Numbered from the stretch's first letter, positions 34,418 through 44,343 are shown. The stretch: DNA of 64,000 nt from CAVQGZ01 sp963714455 (GCA_963714455.1 CAVQON010000011.1:1-64000); one strand, 5' to 3'. Notes: generated from the letters alone by a model not told the origin. Made by a program: numbers and translations.

Positions 34418-35937
34418 CGCAGACCGTCCTGCGGAACAGTCCCGTCGACGAAGAAGTCGTCCACCGCGGAGTCGACGCACTCGTTGCCCTTGCGGTACGC
34501 GGTGTGCGGAGTGCCTTCGTACGTGAGCAGAACGCCCGACTCCATCTGCTCGGCCAGCGACACCGCCCACTCGTACGGCGTGGCCGGGTCACCGGTCGTC
34601 CCGACCACCAGCACCGGCGGGGCCTCAGGGGCGGGCACCGGGGCCGGCAGGCCGTCGGACGGGATGGGCCAGTCCGTGCAGGCGGTCAGTCCCCAGGCCA
34701 GCGACTCCCCGAACCGGGGCGAGACCGAGGTGAACTCGGGCAGCAGCGCCTCGACGTCGGCAGGGGTCGAGTCGCCCGGTCGGTCGAGGCACGACACCGG
34801 GGTGAACACGTCCCACTGGTTGTTGGGGAACGTGCCGTCGGGGCTGCGCTGCAGGTACAGGTCGGCCAGCGCCAGCAACGCCGTCCCGTCGCCCGCCAGC
34901 GCTTGTTCGAGGGCCTCCTCCAGCAGGGGGTAGCCCTGGCTGGCCGGCCAGTAGAGCGGACCGATGATGCCGTACACGGCCAGCGTCTGGCTCAACGGGC
35001 GCGACGAGGTCGGCAGCGGGCTGTCGTCGGTGGCCTCGATGATGCTGGAGACAGCGTCGAGAACCTGCTGCTGGGTGCCGCCCAGGGAGCAGCCCTGCGC
35101 GAGGCAGTCGTCGACGAACCGGCTGAGCGCCAGCTCGAACCCGCCTGCCTGGCCGAGCAGCACGTCCTCGTCGCTCAGCTGCGGGTCGACTGCCCCGTCC
35201 AGCACGAGGCGCCCCGCGGCGGCGGGGAACTGGCGGGCATACTCCGCCCCGATGGATGTGCCGTAGGACTTGCCCAGGTAGGTCAGCGTGTCGTCGCCCA
35301 CGACCGCCCGCAGCACGTCGAGGTCGCGGGCGACGTCGACGGTGCCGACGTGTGGAAGCAGGTCGCCGGACTTCGACTGGCACCCGGCACGAAACTCCTC
35401 GGTGCTGGCCAGCAGTGCGTCGACCTCGGCCGGGGTGTCGGGTGTCGGGTCACCCTCGACGAACGACCGGTCGAGGTCGGCGTCGCTGATGCACTCGACC
35501 GGAGTCGACCGGCCGACGCCGCGGGGGTCGAACCCGACCACGTCGTACACCGCGCGCACGGCCGGGCTGACGATCACGTCGGCCGCCGCCGCATAGTCGA
35601 GCCCGGACGCTCCGGGGCCGCCGGGATTGACGAAGAGCGAACCGACACGGCGTGCCGGGTCGGTGGCCGGCACCTTGAGCAGCGCCAGCTCGATGGTCTC
35701 CCCGGTGGCGTCCGCGTAGTCGAGGGGAACGGTCACGCTCGCGCACTCGAACCCGTCGCGACACGGCTGCCAGTCGGGCTGCTGGTCGTAGAACCGCGCC
35801 AGCTCGGCAGCGACGGGCTCGTCCGACGGGGACGCCTGCGCGGTGGAGGTGGGGGTCGGCTCAGGCTCGGCCTCGGCGGTGGCGCAGCCTGTCGCGACCA
35901 GGGCAAGCACGCCGAGCAACGCCCAGCGGCGGTTCAT
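34408..35937 (-). CDS. Secreted lipoprotein alpha/beta hydrolase (tripeptidyl aminopeptidase-like)
   Basis: This 509-residue protein begins with a lipoprotein signal (MNRRWALLGVLALVATGCAT) whose lipobox cysteine would be lipidated. The catalytic domain has the nucleophile elbow GKSYGTSIGAEYA, the oxyanion region VNPGGPGASGLDY, the acid in VVGTTGDPATPYEW and the histidine in YEGTPHTAY, as in the secreted tripeptidyl aminopeptidases of Streptomyces (TAP-like C-terminal domain). It probably trims peptides outside the membrane. ATG 35937 overlaps the RicT-like gene's stop by 4 bp. Confidence 0.85.
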   Translation of the reverse strand: MNRRWALLGVLALVATGCATAEAEPEPTPTSTAQASPSDEPVAAELARFYDQQPDWQPCRDGFECASVTVPLDYADATGETIELALLKVPATDPARRVGSLFVNPGGPGASGLDYAAAADVIVSPAVRAVYDVVGFDPRGVGRSTPVECISDADLDRSFVEGDPTPDTPAEVDALLASTEEFRAGCQSKSGDLLPHVGTVDVARDLDVLRAVVGDDTLTYLGKSYGTSIGAEYARQFPAAAGRLVLDGAVDPQLSDEDVLLGQAGGFELALSRFVDDCLAQGCSLGGTQQQVLDAVSSIIEATDDSPLPTSSRPLSQTLAVYGIIGPLYWPASQGYPLLEEALEQALAGDGTALLALADLYLQRSPDGTFPNNQWDVFTPVSCLDRPGDSTPADVEALLPEFTSVSPRFGESLAWGLTACTDWPIPSDGLPAPVPAPEAPPVLVVGTTGDPATPYEWAVSLAEQMESGVLLTYEGTPHTAYRKGNECVDSAVDDFFVDGTVPQDGLRCS

Positions 35938-36824
35938 GCCTCGTCGCCGGTGTCGTCGAGCAGCGTCGCGACGGGCCGGTTCGCCGCGGCGGGGCTCGCC
36001 TCGAACTGCGCCCGGGAGCCGCACACGTCGGCCTTCGGGCAGGCGGCGCGGCGGCCGGACTCCGCGTCCCGCACGATCACCGAGCCGGACGGGACGTTGT
36101 AGCCGATCACCCGTCCCGTGACCGAGCCGTCGCGGGACTCGACCGTCTCACCGAGCCGGGGGGCTGACCGCTTGAAGTCGGTGTACAGGGGGTGCTCGTA
36201 GGCCAGGCAGCACATCAGCTTGCCGCAGGCGCCGGCGATCTTGAGCGGGTTGAGCGGCAGGTCCTGGTCTTTGGCCAGCCGGGCGCTGACCGGTTCGAAG
36301 TCGGTCAGAAACGTCGCGCAGCACAGGTCACGTCCGCACGGCCCGATCCCACCCTGCAACCGCGCGTCGTCACGGGCGCCGACCTGGCGCAGGTCGACGC
36401 GGGCCCGCACGGTGGACGCCAAGGTGCGCACCAGCTCGCGGAAGTCGACCCGGTGCGGCGCGGTGAAGTAGACGATCACCAGCAGGTCGATGTCGGGGCG
36501 GGTGTCGACCACGTCGACGGCGACGACTTTCATCGGCAGGTCCAGCTCGCCCACGAGCCGCCGGGCGGCGGCGCGGGCCTCGATCTTCTTCGCCCGGTTG
36601 GTCTCGTCGCGTTCGAGGTGCGCCGCGGTGGCCGGCCCGGCGCAGACCGGCAACGACCCGAGGTCGTCGGGCACGACGGTCGGCGCCCAGACGACGGTGG
36701 CAACCTCCGGGCCGTCGGTGGTGGGCACGAGCACGGCGTCACCGACCCGGTACGACTCGGTACCCGGGTCGAGGTAGTACAGGCGGCCGTACCGGGTGAA
36801 GGTGACCGCCATCACCGTGCTCAC
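35934..36824 (-). CDS. ricT: PSP1-domain protein, RicT/YaaT-like
   Basis: This 296-residue protein matches the PSP1/RicT family. It has the cysteine clusters GPCGRDLCCATFL and GACGKLMCCLAYEHP, which in the Bacillus complex help hold iron-sulphur clusters, and VDFRELVRTLASTVRARVDL before them. In Bacillus RicT acts with RicA and RicF in RNA maturation; its role in actinobacteria is not established. GTG 36824 is the start used; an ATG four codons later is possible. It is 5 nt downstream of holB, a common neighbour. Confidence 0.85.
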   Translation of the reverse strand: MSTVMAVTFTRYGRLYYLDPGTESYRVGDAVLVPTTDGPEVATVVWAPTVVPDDLGSLPVCAGPATAAHLERDETNRAKKIEARAAARRLVGELDLPMKVVAVDVVDTRPDIDLLVIVYFTAPHRVDFRELVRTLASTVRARVDLRQVGARDDARLQGGIGPCGRDLCCATFLTDFEPVSARLAKDQDLPLNPLKIAGACGKLMCCLAYEHPLYTDFKRSAPRLGETVESRDGSVTGRVIGYNVPSGSVIVRDAESGRRAACPKADVCGSRAQFEASPAAANRPVATLLDDTGDEA

Positions 36825-36829
36825 CTGCG

Positions 36830-38026
36830 TCAGGATACGTCGTTCAGCGCCCGGGACACGGGTCTCGGATCCCGCAGCGTCAACGCGAGCGACTCCAGGG
36901 TGAGCAGCGGTGCCGCGTTGGCGCCGAGCGCGTCGCGTGCGGCCACGACGGCGGCCATGCGGCGCGCAGTCATGGTCATGGTGCTGGCCCGCGCGAGCCG
37001 CTCGATGGCCGGGCGCCGTTCCTCGTTGATCAGCTCGGCGTCGGCACCGGACTGCACCCGCAGCACGTCGCGGTAGAAGCCCAGCACGTCCACCAGCGCG
37101 CGGTCCAAGAAGTCACGCGTCACCCGGGTGCGGCGGCCCTTCTGCTCTCGTTCGAGATCCTTCGTCATGCCGGCGCTGCCGCGGGCCTTGGACCGACCCG
37201 TGCCGATCACCGCCGCCAGGTTCTCGCTCTCGGCCTTGTCGAGGGCGTCGCAGTGGGCTCCCGCGTCGGCCTGGGCCGCCTCGAGCAGCGCAGCGGCAGC
37301 TGCCAGCGCGGACGGCGTGTCCCCCAGGCGGGTGGGCAGCAGCAGGACGTCGCCGTGGTTGCGGTAGGCCCGCTCGTCGGTCGCCAGCGCTCGGGCCCGA
37401 CCGATGTGGCCCTGCGACGCCCGCGCGGCGAACGCAGCACGAGCCGGGTCGACCCCCTCGGAGACCAGGAAGGCGGCGACGGCGTCGGTCGGCGGGGTGC
37501 GCATCGGCACCGAGCGGCAGCGCGAGCGGATGGTCGGGGACACGTCTTCGGCCGCCGGGGCGCACAGCACCCAGACCGTGCGCGGGGGCGGCTCCTCGAT
37601 GGAGAGCAGCAGCGCGTCGGCAGCCTCGTCGGTGAGCCGGTCGGCGTCTTCGACCACGATCACCTGCCAGCGTCCGTGCGCCGGGCGCAGGGCGGACTGC
37701 CGGACGATGTCGCGGATGGCCTCGACCTTGAGGGCCAGCGACTGCGTGACGACCAGGTGCACGTCGGGGTGCGCGCCGGAGAGGGCGGTGCGGCACGCAG
37801 TGCAGGCGCCGCAGCCGGGCGGGTCGACCTCGGTCGTGCACTGCAGCGCGGCGGCGAAGGCGCGCGCGACCACCGATCGTCCTGAGCCGGGTGGGCCGGT
37901 GATCAGCCACGCGTGAGTCATCACCCCGCGCGACTCCGCGCCGACGACGATGCGGGCAGCCTCGGCGGCGGCGTCCTGCATGCGCGGCACGACGACCTGG
38001 CCCACGACCACGTCCCAGACGCTCAC
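36830..38026 (-). CDS. holB: DNA polymerase III subunit delta'
   Basis: This 398-residue clamp-loader subunit has the region GPPGSGRSVVARAF, where arginine replaces the P-loop lysine (delta' does not hydrolyse ATP), a zinc module in CGACTACRTALSGAHPDVH, VIVVEDADRLTDEAADALL, and LSIEEPPPRTVWVL with SRCRSVPM as the sensor region. It helps load the sliding clamp at the replication fork. Its ATG overlaps the tmk stop by 4 bp. Confidence 0.92.
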   Translation of the reverse strand: MSVWDVVVGQVVVPRMQDAAAEAARIVVGAESRGVMTHAWLITGPPGSGRSVVARAFAAALQCTTEVDPPGCGACTACRTALSGAHPDVHLVVTQSLALKVEAIRDIVRQSALRPAHGRWQVIVVEDADRLTDEAADALLLSIEEPPPRTVWVLCAPAAEDVSPTIRSRCRSVPMRTPPTDAVAAFLVSEGVDPARAAFAARASQGHIGRARALATDERAYRNHGDVLLLPTRLGDTPSALAAAAALLEAAQADAGAHCDALDKAESENLAAVIGTGRSKARGSAGMTKDLEREQKGRRTRVTRDFLDRALVDVLGFYRDVLRVQSGADAELINEERRPAIERLARASTMTMTARRMAAVVAARDALGANAAPLLTLESLALTLRDPRPVSRALNDVS

Positions 38027-38709
38027 GACCCCTCCCCGGGGCCCGCGGTCCGCGCGAGCAGCGGGAGAACGGCCGCGCGGACGTCGTCCTGCACCTGCGC
38101 CGCGGGGCGATCGGCGTCGAGAACCAGGTAGCGGCCGGGGTCACGGCGAGCCAGGGCGAGAAACGCCTGGCGCACCGACTCGTGGAAGGCCAGCGGCTCG
38201 GCCTCCAGCCGGTCGGCCGGGTCGCTGGAGCGACGCAGCGCCGACTCGGGCCCCAGGTCGAGCAGCACGACGAGGTCGGGACGCAAGTCGTCGGTCGCCC
38301 AGCGCGAGAGGTCCTCGATGCGCTGTGCCCCGAGCTCGCGACCGACGCCCTGGTAGGCCACGGACGAGTCGAGGTAGCGGTCGCTCACCACGACCGCGCC
38401 TCGGGCCAGCGCGGGGCGGACGACGGCGTGCACGTGCTCGGCGCGCTCGGCCGCGTACAGCAGCGCCTCGGTACGCGGGGACGGCGGGTGCTCCGACGTC
38501 GAGAGCAGCAGCCGGCGGATGTCGGCCCCCAACGGGGAGCCCCCCGGCTCGTGGGTGCGCAGGACGTCGTGGCCCTGCTCGGCCAACCACGCCACGACCA
38601 GGTCGACCTGGGTGGACTTGCCGACGCCGTCGCCCCCCTCGAACACGACGAACAGCCCGGCACCGGACCCGGTGCGTCCGTCGGTCGCCACCGGGTCGCC
38701 CGCGGTCAC
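38023..38709 (-). CDS. tmk: Thymidylate kinase
   Basis: This 228-residue enzyme phosphorylates dTMP to dTDP. The P-loop is FEGGDGVGKSTQ, followed by the TMP-binding and LID segments THEPGGSPLGADIRRLLL and VVSDRYLDSSVAYQGVGREL. The GTG at 38709 was chosen because it overlaps the topA stop (GTGA) and precedes the P-loop by the usual short distance; the longer frame runs into topA. It is translationally coupled on both sides. Confidence 0.93.
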   Translation of the reverse strand: MTAGDPVATDGRTGSGAGLFVVFEGGDGVGKSTQVDLVVAWLAEQGHDVLRTHEPGGSPLGADIRRLLLSTSEHPPSPRTEALLYAAERAEHVHAVVRPALARGAVVVSDRYLDSSVAYQGVGRELGAQRIEDLSRWATDDLRPDLVVLLDLGPESALRRSSDPADRLEAEPLAFHESVRQAFLALARRDPGRYLVLDADRPAAQVQDDVRAAVLPLLARTAGPGEGS

Positions 38710-41279
38710 GACCGCTTGGCCGCCAGAAGCTCGGCGGCCCGCTCGATCGTGATCTCCTCGGGGTTCTCCGACTTGGGGATGGTCGCGTTCACCTTGCCCG
38801 CACTCACGTACGGGCCGTAGCGACCCGATCGCACCTGCACGGTCTCGCCCGTCGCCGGGTCGGACCCGAGCTCGCGCCCGGACGCGGCGCGACGGCCGCC
38901 CTGCTTGGGCTGGGCCAGCATCTCCAACGCCTGGTCCTCGGTCAGCGTGAGCAGCGACTGCTCGTCCGGCAACGACCGGCTGTCGGTCCCGCACTTGATG
39001 TACGGCCCGAAGCGTCCGTTCTGCGCGGTGATGTCGACGCCGTCCTTCTGCCCCACCACCCGCGGCAGGCTCAGCAGCACGACCGCCTCGTCGAGGGTCA
39101 CCGAGGTGGGGTCCATCGACTTGAACAACGACGCCCGCTTCGGCTTGGCCTTCTTGGGGGCGTCCTCGCCCAGCACCTCGGTGATGTAGGGGCCGTAGCG
39201 TCCGACCTTCACCTGCAGGGGACGGCCGGTGTCGGGGTGAGTGCCCAGGTCGCGGTCGCCGGTCGCCTTCGTCTCGATCAGCTCGCGCGCGACTGCGATG
39301 CTCAGCTCGTCCGGCGGCAGGTCCGCCGGCACGTCGCCGCGACGACCCTCGGCGTCCTCGACGTAGGTGCCGTAGCGCCCGACGCGCACGTCGACGCCAC
39401 CTTCGAGCGTCCCGCCGTCGAGCGGGAACGTGCTGATGCGGCGCGCGTCGATGTCGGGCAGGGCCGACACGAGCCGGTGCAGCCCCGCGAAGTCGTCTGC
39501 GCCCGTCCAGAAGCCCGACAGCACCTCGGCCCGGGCCACCGCACCGCTCGCCACCGAGTCCAGCTCGTCCTCCATACGTGCGGTGAAGTCGTAGTCGACC
39601 AGGGCGGTGAAGTGCTCCTCGAGCAGCCGGGTGGTGGCGAACGCCAGCCAGGTCGGCACCAGCGCCGACCCGCGCTTGTAGGCGTATCCGCGGTCGAGCA
39701 CCGTGCGGATGATCGAGGCGTACGTGGACGGACGCCCGATCTCCTTCTCCTCCAGCTCGCGCACCAGGGTGGCCTCGGTGTAGCGCGGCGGTGGTTTGGT
39801 CTGGTGCCCGTCGGGGGTGATCTCCCGGACGTCGAGGCCCTGGCCGGCCTCCATCGCCGGCAGGCGACGGTCGGTGGACTCGCCCTCGGCCTCGGGCTCG
39901 TCGCGGCCCTCGACGTAGGCCTTCATGAAGCCGGGGAAGGTGATGACGCGCCCGGAGGCGGAGAACGTCGCGACCTCGTCCGGCCCGCCGGGCGCCAGCG
40001 TCGCGTCGATGAGCACCGACACCGAGCTGCCGACGGCGTCGCGCATCTGGCTGGACACGGTGCGCATCCAGACGAGCTCGTAGAGACGGAACTCGTCACC
40101 GGTCAGCCCGGTCTCTGCCGGCGTGCGGAAGGTCTCCCCGGCCGGGCGAATCGCCTCGTGGGCCTCCTGGGCGTTCTTGACCTTGCTCTTGTAGACCCGC
40201 GGGGACGGCTCCAGGTACTCCTCGCCGTACAGCGCTCGCACCTGGGCACGCGCCGCGTCCAGCGCCGACGGTGCCAGCGTGGTCGAGTCGGTACGCATGT
40301 AGGTGATGTAGCCGTCCTCGTAGAGGCGCTGGGCGACCTGCATCGTGCGCGAGGCGGTGTAGCCGAGCTTGCGCGAGGCCTCCTGCTGCAGCGTCGTGGT
40401 GCGGAACGGCGCCGACGGCTTGCGTCGGTACGGCTTGGACTCAACCGAGCGCACCGCCACGTCGGCGCCGGAGCCCAGCCGGTCGGCCAGGGCGGTGACG
40501 GTCGCCTCGTCCAGCACCCGTGCCCGGCTCGACTGCTTGAGCGTGCCGACGCTGGTGAAGTCCTTGCCCGTGGCGACCTTCGCGCCGTCGACGGCGACGA
40601 GGCGGGCGTCGAACACCTCGACGGGCTGCTGCTGCGTGGCGAGGGTGGCGACGAGGTCCCAGTAGGACGCCGACGAGAACGCGATCCGCTCCCGCTCGCG
40701 CTGCACCAGCAGCCGGGTGGCGACGCTCTGCACGCGGCCGGCCGACAGACCACGGGCAACCTTGCGCCAGAGCACCTCCGAGACGGGGTAGCCGTAGAGC
40801 CGGTCGAGGATGCGTCGGGTCTCCTGGGCCTCCACGAGGTCTTCGTTGATGTCACGGGTGTCGTTCAGCGCCCGCTCGATCGCCTCACGGGTGATCTCGT
40901 GGAACACCATGCGACGAACGGGGACCGTGGGCTTGAGCTCTTCGCGCAGGTGCCACGCGATGGACTCGCCCTCGCGGTCCTCGTCCGTGGCCAGGTACAG
41001 CTCGTCGGCGCTCTTCAGCGCCTCCTTCAGCTTCTTGATGCGCGGCTTGGCGCTGGCCGACACCCGGTAGAGCGGCACGAAGCCGCCCTCGACGTCGACC
41101 CCGATGGGGTTGGAGAAGCGCTCCTTCTTCGAGGGCGGGATCTCTTTGGCGCCGGCCGGGAGGTCACGGACGTGGCCGTAGGACGACTCCACCGTCCAAC
41201 CCCGGCCCAAGAACCCGGCGATGGTCTTGGCCTTCGCCGGGGACTCGACGATGACAAGGCGGTTCTGCGAGTCGGCCAC
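38706..41279 (-). CDS. topA: DNA topoisomerase I
   Basis: This 857-residue type IA topoisomerase relaxes negative supercoils. The Toprim domain has LVIVESPAKAKTI and LATDEDREGESIAWHL; the catalytic tyrosine is in DGYITYMRTDSTTL. The C-terminal part has at least four repeats around the motif GRYGPY (VGRYGTYVED, VGRYGPYITE, NGRFGPYIKC, SGRYGPYVSA), typical of actinobacterial TopA, which lacks zinc fingers. A long lysine-rich tail is absent; the protein ends AAELLAAKRS. It starts the overlapping tmk-holB-ricT chain. Confidence 0.95.
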   Translation of the reverse strand: MADSQNRLVIVESPAKAKTIAGFLGRGWTVESSYGHVRDLPAGAKEIPPSKKERFSNPIGVDVEGGFVPLYRVSASAKPRIKKLKEALKSADELYLATDEDREGESIAWHLREELKPTVPVRRMVFHEITREAIERALNDTRDINEDLVEAQETRRILDRLYGYPVSEVLWRKVARGLSAGRVQSVATRLLVQRERERIAFSSASYWDLVATLATQQQPVEVFDARLVAVDGAKVATGKDFTSVGTLKQSSRARVLDEATVTALADRLGSGADVAVRSVESKPYRRKPSAPFRTTTLQQEASRKLGYTASRTMQVAQRLYEDGYITYMRTDSTTLAPSALDAARAQVRALYGEEYLEPSPRVYKSKVKNAQEAHEAIRPAGETFRTPAETGLTGDEFRLYELVWMRTVSSQMRDAVGSSVSVLIDATLAPGGPDEVATFSASGRVITFPGFMKAYVEGRDEPEAEGESTDRRLPAMEAGQGLDVREITPDGHQTKPPPRYTEATLVRELEEKEIGRPSTYASIIRTVLDRGYAYKRGSALVPTWLAFATTRLLEEHFTALVDYDFTARMEDELDSVASGAVARAEVLSGFWTGADDFAGLHRLVSALPDIDARRISTFPLDGGTLEGGVDVRVGRYGTYVEDAEGRRGDVPADLPPDELSIAVARELIETKATGDRDLGTHPDTGRPLQVKVGRYGPYITEVLGEDAPKKAKPKRASLFKSMDPTSVTLDEAVVLLSLPRVVGQKDGVDITAQNGRFGPYIKCGTDSRSLPDEQSLLTLTEDQALEMLAQPKQGGRRAASGRELGSDPATGETVQVRSGRYGPYVSAGKVNATIPKSENPEEITIERAAELLAAKRS

Positions 41280-41311
41280 GTGCTCCGTCCGGTTTGCTAC
41301 CCAAGGTGATC

Positions 41312-41352
41312 GGTCAGGGGTCGGGTCACGGTAACCCGGCCGACCCCTGACC
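41312..41352 (-). terminator. Terminator after hppA
   Basis: GGTCAGGGGTCGG (41312-41324) and its exact reverse complement (41340-41352) give a 13-bp stem with a 15-nt loop between the hppA stop and the topA start. There is no U tract. Confidence 0.7.
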
Positions 41353-41376
41353 GTGTACCTGCGTCAACAGCGCCGC

Positions 41377-43683
41377 CTAGGCGACGGCCTGCTCCTCAGG
41401 TGTCGCCTCGATCATGGACGCCCGGCGCTTGGACACCACGACGGCGCCCACCACGACGACCAGCGCGGCCAACGACACCGCGATCGAGATCGGACGGCTG
41501 GCGTCGTCGCCGTAGTTGAGCTGGACGATCGCGGGGGCGATCAGCACCGACACCAGGTTCATCACCTTGAGCAGTGGGTTGATGGCCGGGCCGGCGGTGT
41601 CCTTGAACGGGTCGCCGACCGTGTCACCGGTGACCGTGGCCGCGTGGGCCGGGGAGCCCTTGCCGCCGTACAGCCCGTCTTCCACGGTCTTCTTGGCGTT
41701 GTCCCAGGCGCCACCGGAGTTGGCCAGGAACACCGCCATCAGGGCACCCGCGCCGATCGCACCGGCCAGGAAGCCGGCAAGCGGGGCGACACCGAGGCCG
41801 AAGCCGACCGCGATCGGGGCAAGCACGGCCAGCAGGCCGGGCGTCACCAGCTCTTGCAGCGAGTCACGCGTGCAGATGTCGACGACGCGGCCGTACTCGG
41901 GCCGCTGGGTGCCGTCCATGATGCCGGGCATGGTCTTGAACTGGCGGCGCACCTCGTAGACGACGGCCCCGGCAGCCCGACCGACGGCGTTGATCGCCAG
42001 GCCGGAGAACATGAACACGACGGCCGCACCGATGATGATGCCGACCAGGATGTTCGGCGCGTCCACGTTGCGGGAGTAGACGTCGGCCGCCTCGCCCACG
42101 TTGGCGAGCGCCGTGAGGATCGAGTCGTTGTACGAGCCGAACAGGGCCGTGGCGGCCAGCACGGCGGTCGCGATCGCGATGCCCTTGGTGATCGCCTTGG
42201 TGGTGTTGCCCACGGCGTCGAGCTCGGTGAGGATCTTCGCGCCCTCCTCGTCGACGTCCCCGGACATCTCGGCGATGCCCTGGGCGTTGTCGGAGACGGG
42301 CCCGAAGGTGTCCATGGCGACGATCACGCCGACCGTGGTGAGCAGGCCGGTACCGGCCAGGGCCACGAGGAACAGGGCGAGGACGACGCTGCCGCCGGCG
42401 AGCAGGAACGTGCTGTACACGGCACCGGCGATGATGAGCGCGGTGTAGACGGCCGACTCGTAGCCGACCGAGATGCCCGACAGGATGACGGTGGCGTCAC
42501 CGGTGAGCGAGGTGCGCGCCACGTCCTGCACGGGCTTGTGCTCGGTGCCGGTGTAGTAGCCGGTGATCCACAAGATGATCGCGGCCAGCACGATGCCGAT
42601 GAGCACCGCGACGGTGGCCAGCAGGGCCGGGTTGGTGGTGAGGCCCAGCTCGGCGATCTCGGGAGCGAGCGCGTCCCCGAACCCGTCGAAGCTGCTGGGC
42701 AGGTAGACGAATGCGGCGACGCCGGAGAGCACCGCGGAGATGGCTGCGGAGATGTAGAACGACCGGTTGATCGTCACCAGGCCGCTCTCGGTGGGGCGAG
42801 GCCGGGTGATGTAGATGCCGATGATGGCGGTGATGACGCCGATGGCCGGGATGATCAGCGGGAAGACCAGGCCGTCCTCGCCGATGGCGGCGGTGCCCAG
42901 GATGAGGGCTGCGACCAGGGTCACGGCGTAGGACTCGAAGAGGTCGGCGGCCATGCCGGCGCAGTCGCCCACGTTGTCGCCGACGTTGTCGGCGATCGTC
43001 GCGGCGTTGCGCGGGTCGTCCTCGGGGATGCCCTGCTCGACCTTGCCGACCAGGTCTGCGCCGACGTCGGCGGCCTTGGTGAAGATGCCGCCGCCGACAC
43101 GCATGAACATGGCCAGGAGGGCCGCGCCGAAGCCGAAGCCCTCCAGCACCGCCGGCGCGTCACCTTCGTAGATGAGCACCACGGTGGCCGCGCCGAGCAA
43201 GCCGAGGCCGACGGTGGCCATGCCGACCGTGCCACCGGTGCGGAAGGCGATCTGCATGGCGGTGTCGCGGCCCTCGTTCTGAGCCGCCGCCGCCACGCGC
43301 AGGTTGGCGCGTACGGCCAGCCACATGCCCATGTAGCCGATCGCGGCGGAGAAGAGCGCGCCGACGACGAAGAAGACCGAGCGGCCGATCTTGACGTCCA
43401 TGGCGCCCGGCAGCAGGAACAGCACCCCGAACACGAGCACCACGAAGATGCCCAGCGTGCGGAACTGCCGGCTCAGGTAGGCCGACGCCCCTTCTTGTAC
43501 TGCCGTGGCGATCTCTTGCATGCGAGGCGTGCCCTCGCCGGCTGCGAGCACCTCACGTCGGAACACGAACGCCATCGCCAACGCGACCAGCGCGATGACG
43601 GCGACGGCTATCAGGTAGGTGGTGTTGGTTCCGCTGAGTGCGATGTCGCTTGCGGTGTCGGCTGTGACGACAAGCCCGCTCAT
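41377..43683 (-). CDS. hppA: Membrane-bound H+-translocating pyrophosphatase
   Basis: This 768-residue integral membrane protein of about 16 helices couples PPi hydrolysis to proton pumping. The PPi-binding region contains DVGADLVGKVEQGIPEDDPR followed by NVGDNVGDCAGMAADLFESY. GNTTKAITKG has lysine at the position that marks the K+-independent subfamily (K+-dependent enzymes have alanine there). A clear AAGGAGG site precedes the ATG at 43683. It is a single transcription unit by position, with its own terminator. Confidence 0.95.
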   Translation of the reverse strand: MSGLVVTADTASDIALSGTNTTYLIAVAVIALVALAMAFVFRREVLAAGEGTPRMQEIATAVQEGASAYLSRQFRTLGIFVVLVFGVLFLLPGAMDVKIGRSVFFVVGALFSAAIGYMGMWLAVRANLRVAAAAQNEGRDTAMQIAFRTGGTVGMATVGLGLLGAATVVLIYEGDAPAVLEGFGFGAALLAMFMRVGGGIFTKAADVGADLVGKVEQGIPEDDPRNAATIADNVGDNVGDCAGMAADLFESYAVTLVAALILGTAAIGEDGLVFPLIIPAIGVITAIIGIYITRPRPTESGLVTINRSFYISAAISAVLSGVAAFVYLPSSFDGFGDALAPEIAELGLTTNPALLATVAVLIGIVLAAIILWITGYYTGTEHKPVQDVARTSLTGDATVILSGISVGYESAVYTALIIAGAVYSTFLLAGGSVVLALFLVALAGTGLLTTVGVIVAMDTFGPVSDNAQGIAEMSGDVDEEGAKILTELDAVGNTTKAITKGIAIATAVLAATALFGSYNDSILTALANVGEAADVYSRNVDAPNILVGIIIGAAVVFMFSGLAINAVGRAAGAVVYEVRRQFKTMPGIMDGTQRPEYGRVVDICTRDSLQELVTPGLLAVLAPIAVGFGLGVAPLAGFLAGAIGAGALMAVFLANSGGAWDNAKKTVEDGLYGGKGSPAHAATVTGDTVGDPFKDTAGPAINPLLKVMNLVSVLIAPAIVQLNYGDDASRPISIAVSLAALVVVVGAVVVSKRRASMIEATPEEQAVA

Positions 43684-43912
43684 GCATCCTCCTTGCGTTC
43701 GGCTGGTCTCGCCTCGTGGCTGGCTGCTTCGCCCATGCTCACGAGGTGGGCACCGGCCAGACAGTCACGTCCCGGCCCGCGTCACCCTGCGAGGGTCGGC
43801 GGAAGTGTACGTAATGTCTGTCAGTGCTCCGGTCGCGCGCTAGGGACCAAATCCCCCGAGCCCGGGGACGTGTGCGCTGACCCGGCGACGTCGGCCTCGT
43901 GCTGCGGCGCGC

Positions 43913-44275
43913 TCAGCCGGTGGCGGCCAGGGCGGCCAACCCGCTCGCGCGGTCCGGGTGCGTCGGCAGCACCTCGTCCAGGCCGGTGATCGACAGCAGG
44001 CGGGCGACCCGCTCGTTGCCGACCGAGAGGTGCAGCCGCGACCCGCTGCGCTCCAGCGCCCGGTGCGCGCCGACGAGCTCGCCGAGCCCGGTGGAGTCCA
44101 TGAAACCGACGTCGCTCAGGTCGACCAGCACGGCAGCGCCGTCGGCGTCGCCCGCGGCGCTCACCGCCGACTCCAGAGCCGCGCGCAGCTGGGGCGCGGT
44201 GTGCAGGTCGACCTCGCCGGACACCTCGACCATCCACCCGCCGGGAACCTGCTCGGTGACGACTCCCAGGTCCAC
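43913..44275 (-). CDS. STAS-domain anti-sigma factor antagonist
   Basis: This protein of 120 residues is a single STAS domain: WMVEVSGEVDLHTAPQLRAA, then VLVDLSDVGFMDSTGLGELV, which contains the serine that is phosphorylated in SpoIIAA/RsbV-type antagonists. It should bind an anti-sigma factor in its unphosphorylated form and so release a sigma factor. No partner kinase is encoded nearby. GTG 44275 was chosen because sequence upstream of it in the frame is cysteine- and arginine-rich and unlike the family. It is divergent from the helicase gene by 68 nt. Confidence 0.83.
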   Translation of the reverse strand: MDLGVVTEQVPGGWMVEVSGEVDLHTAPQLRAALESAVSAAGDADGAAVLVDLSDVGFMDSTGLGELVGAHRALERSGSRLHLSVGNERVARLLSITGLDEVLPTHPDRASGLAALAATG

Positions 44276-44343
44276 GCGTAGTCCCCCACACCGTCGGCAA
44301 CGTCGAGATCGCCAGCATTCAACCACGCAGGGACACTGCAGGT

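Noticed and set aside
37950..41309. A plus-strand open frame of more than 1100 codons opposite tmk, holB and topA
   Set aside because: It is arginine/glycine/proline-rich shadow sequence of the high-GC genes on the other strand, with no domain and no ribosome site.
41353..43989. A plus-strand open frame of about 880 codons opposite hppA
   Set aside because: It mirrors the pyrophosphatase gene and has the Asp/Gly/His/Arg-rich composition typical of antisense frames here.
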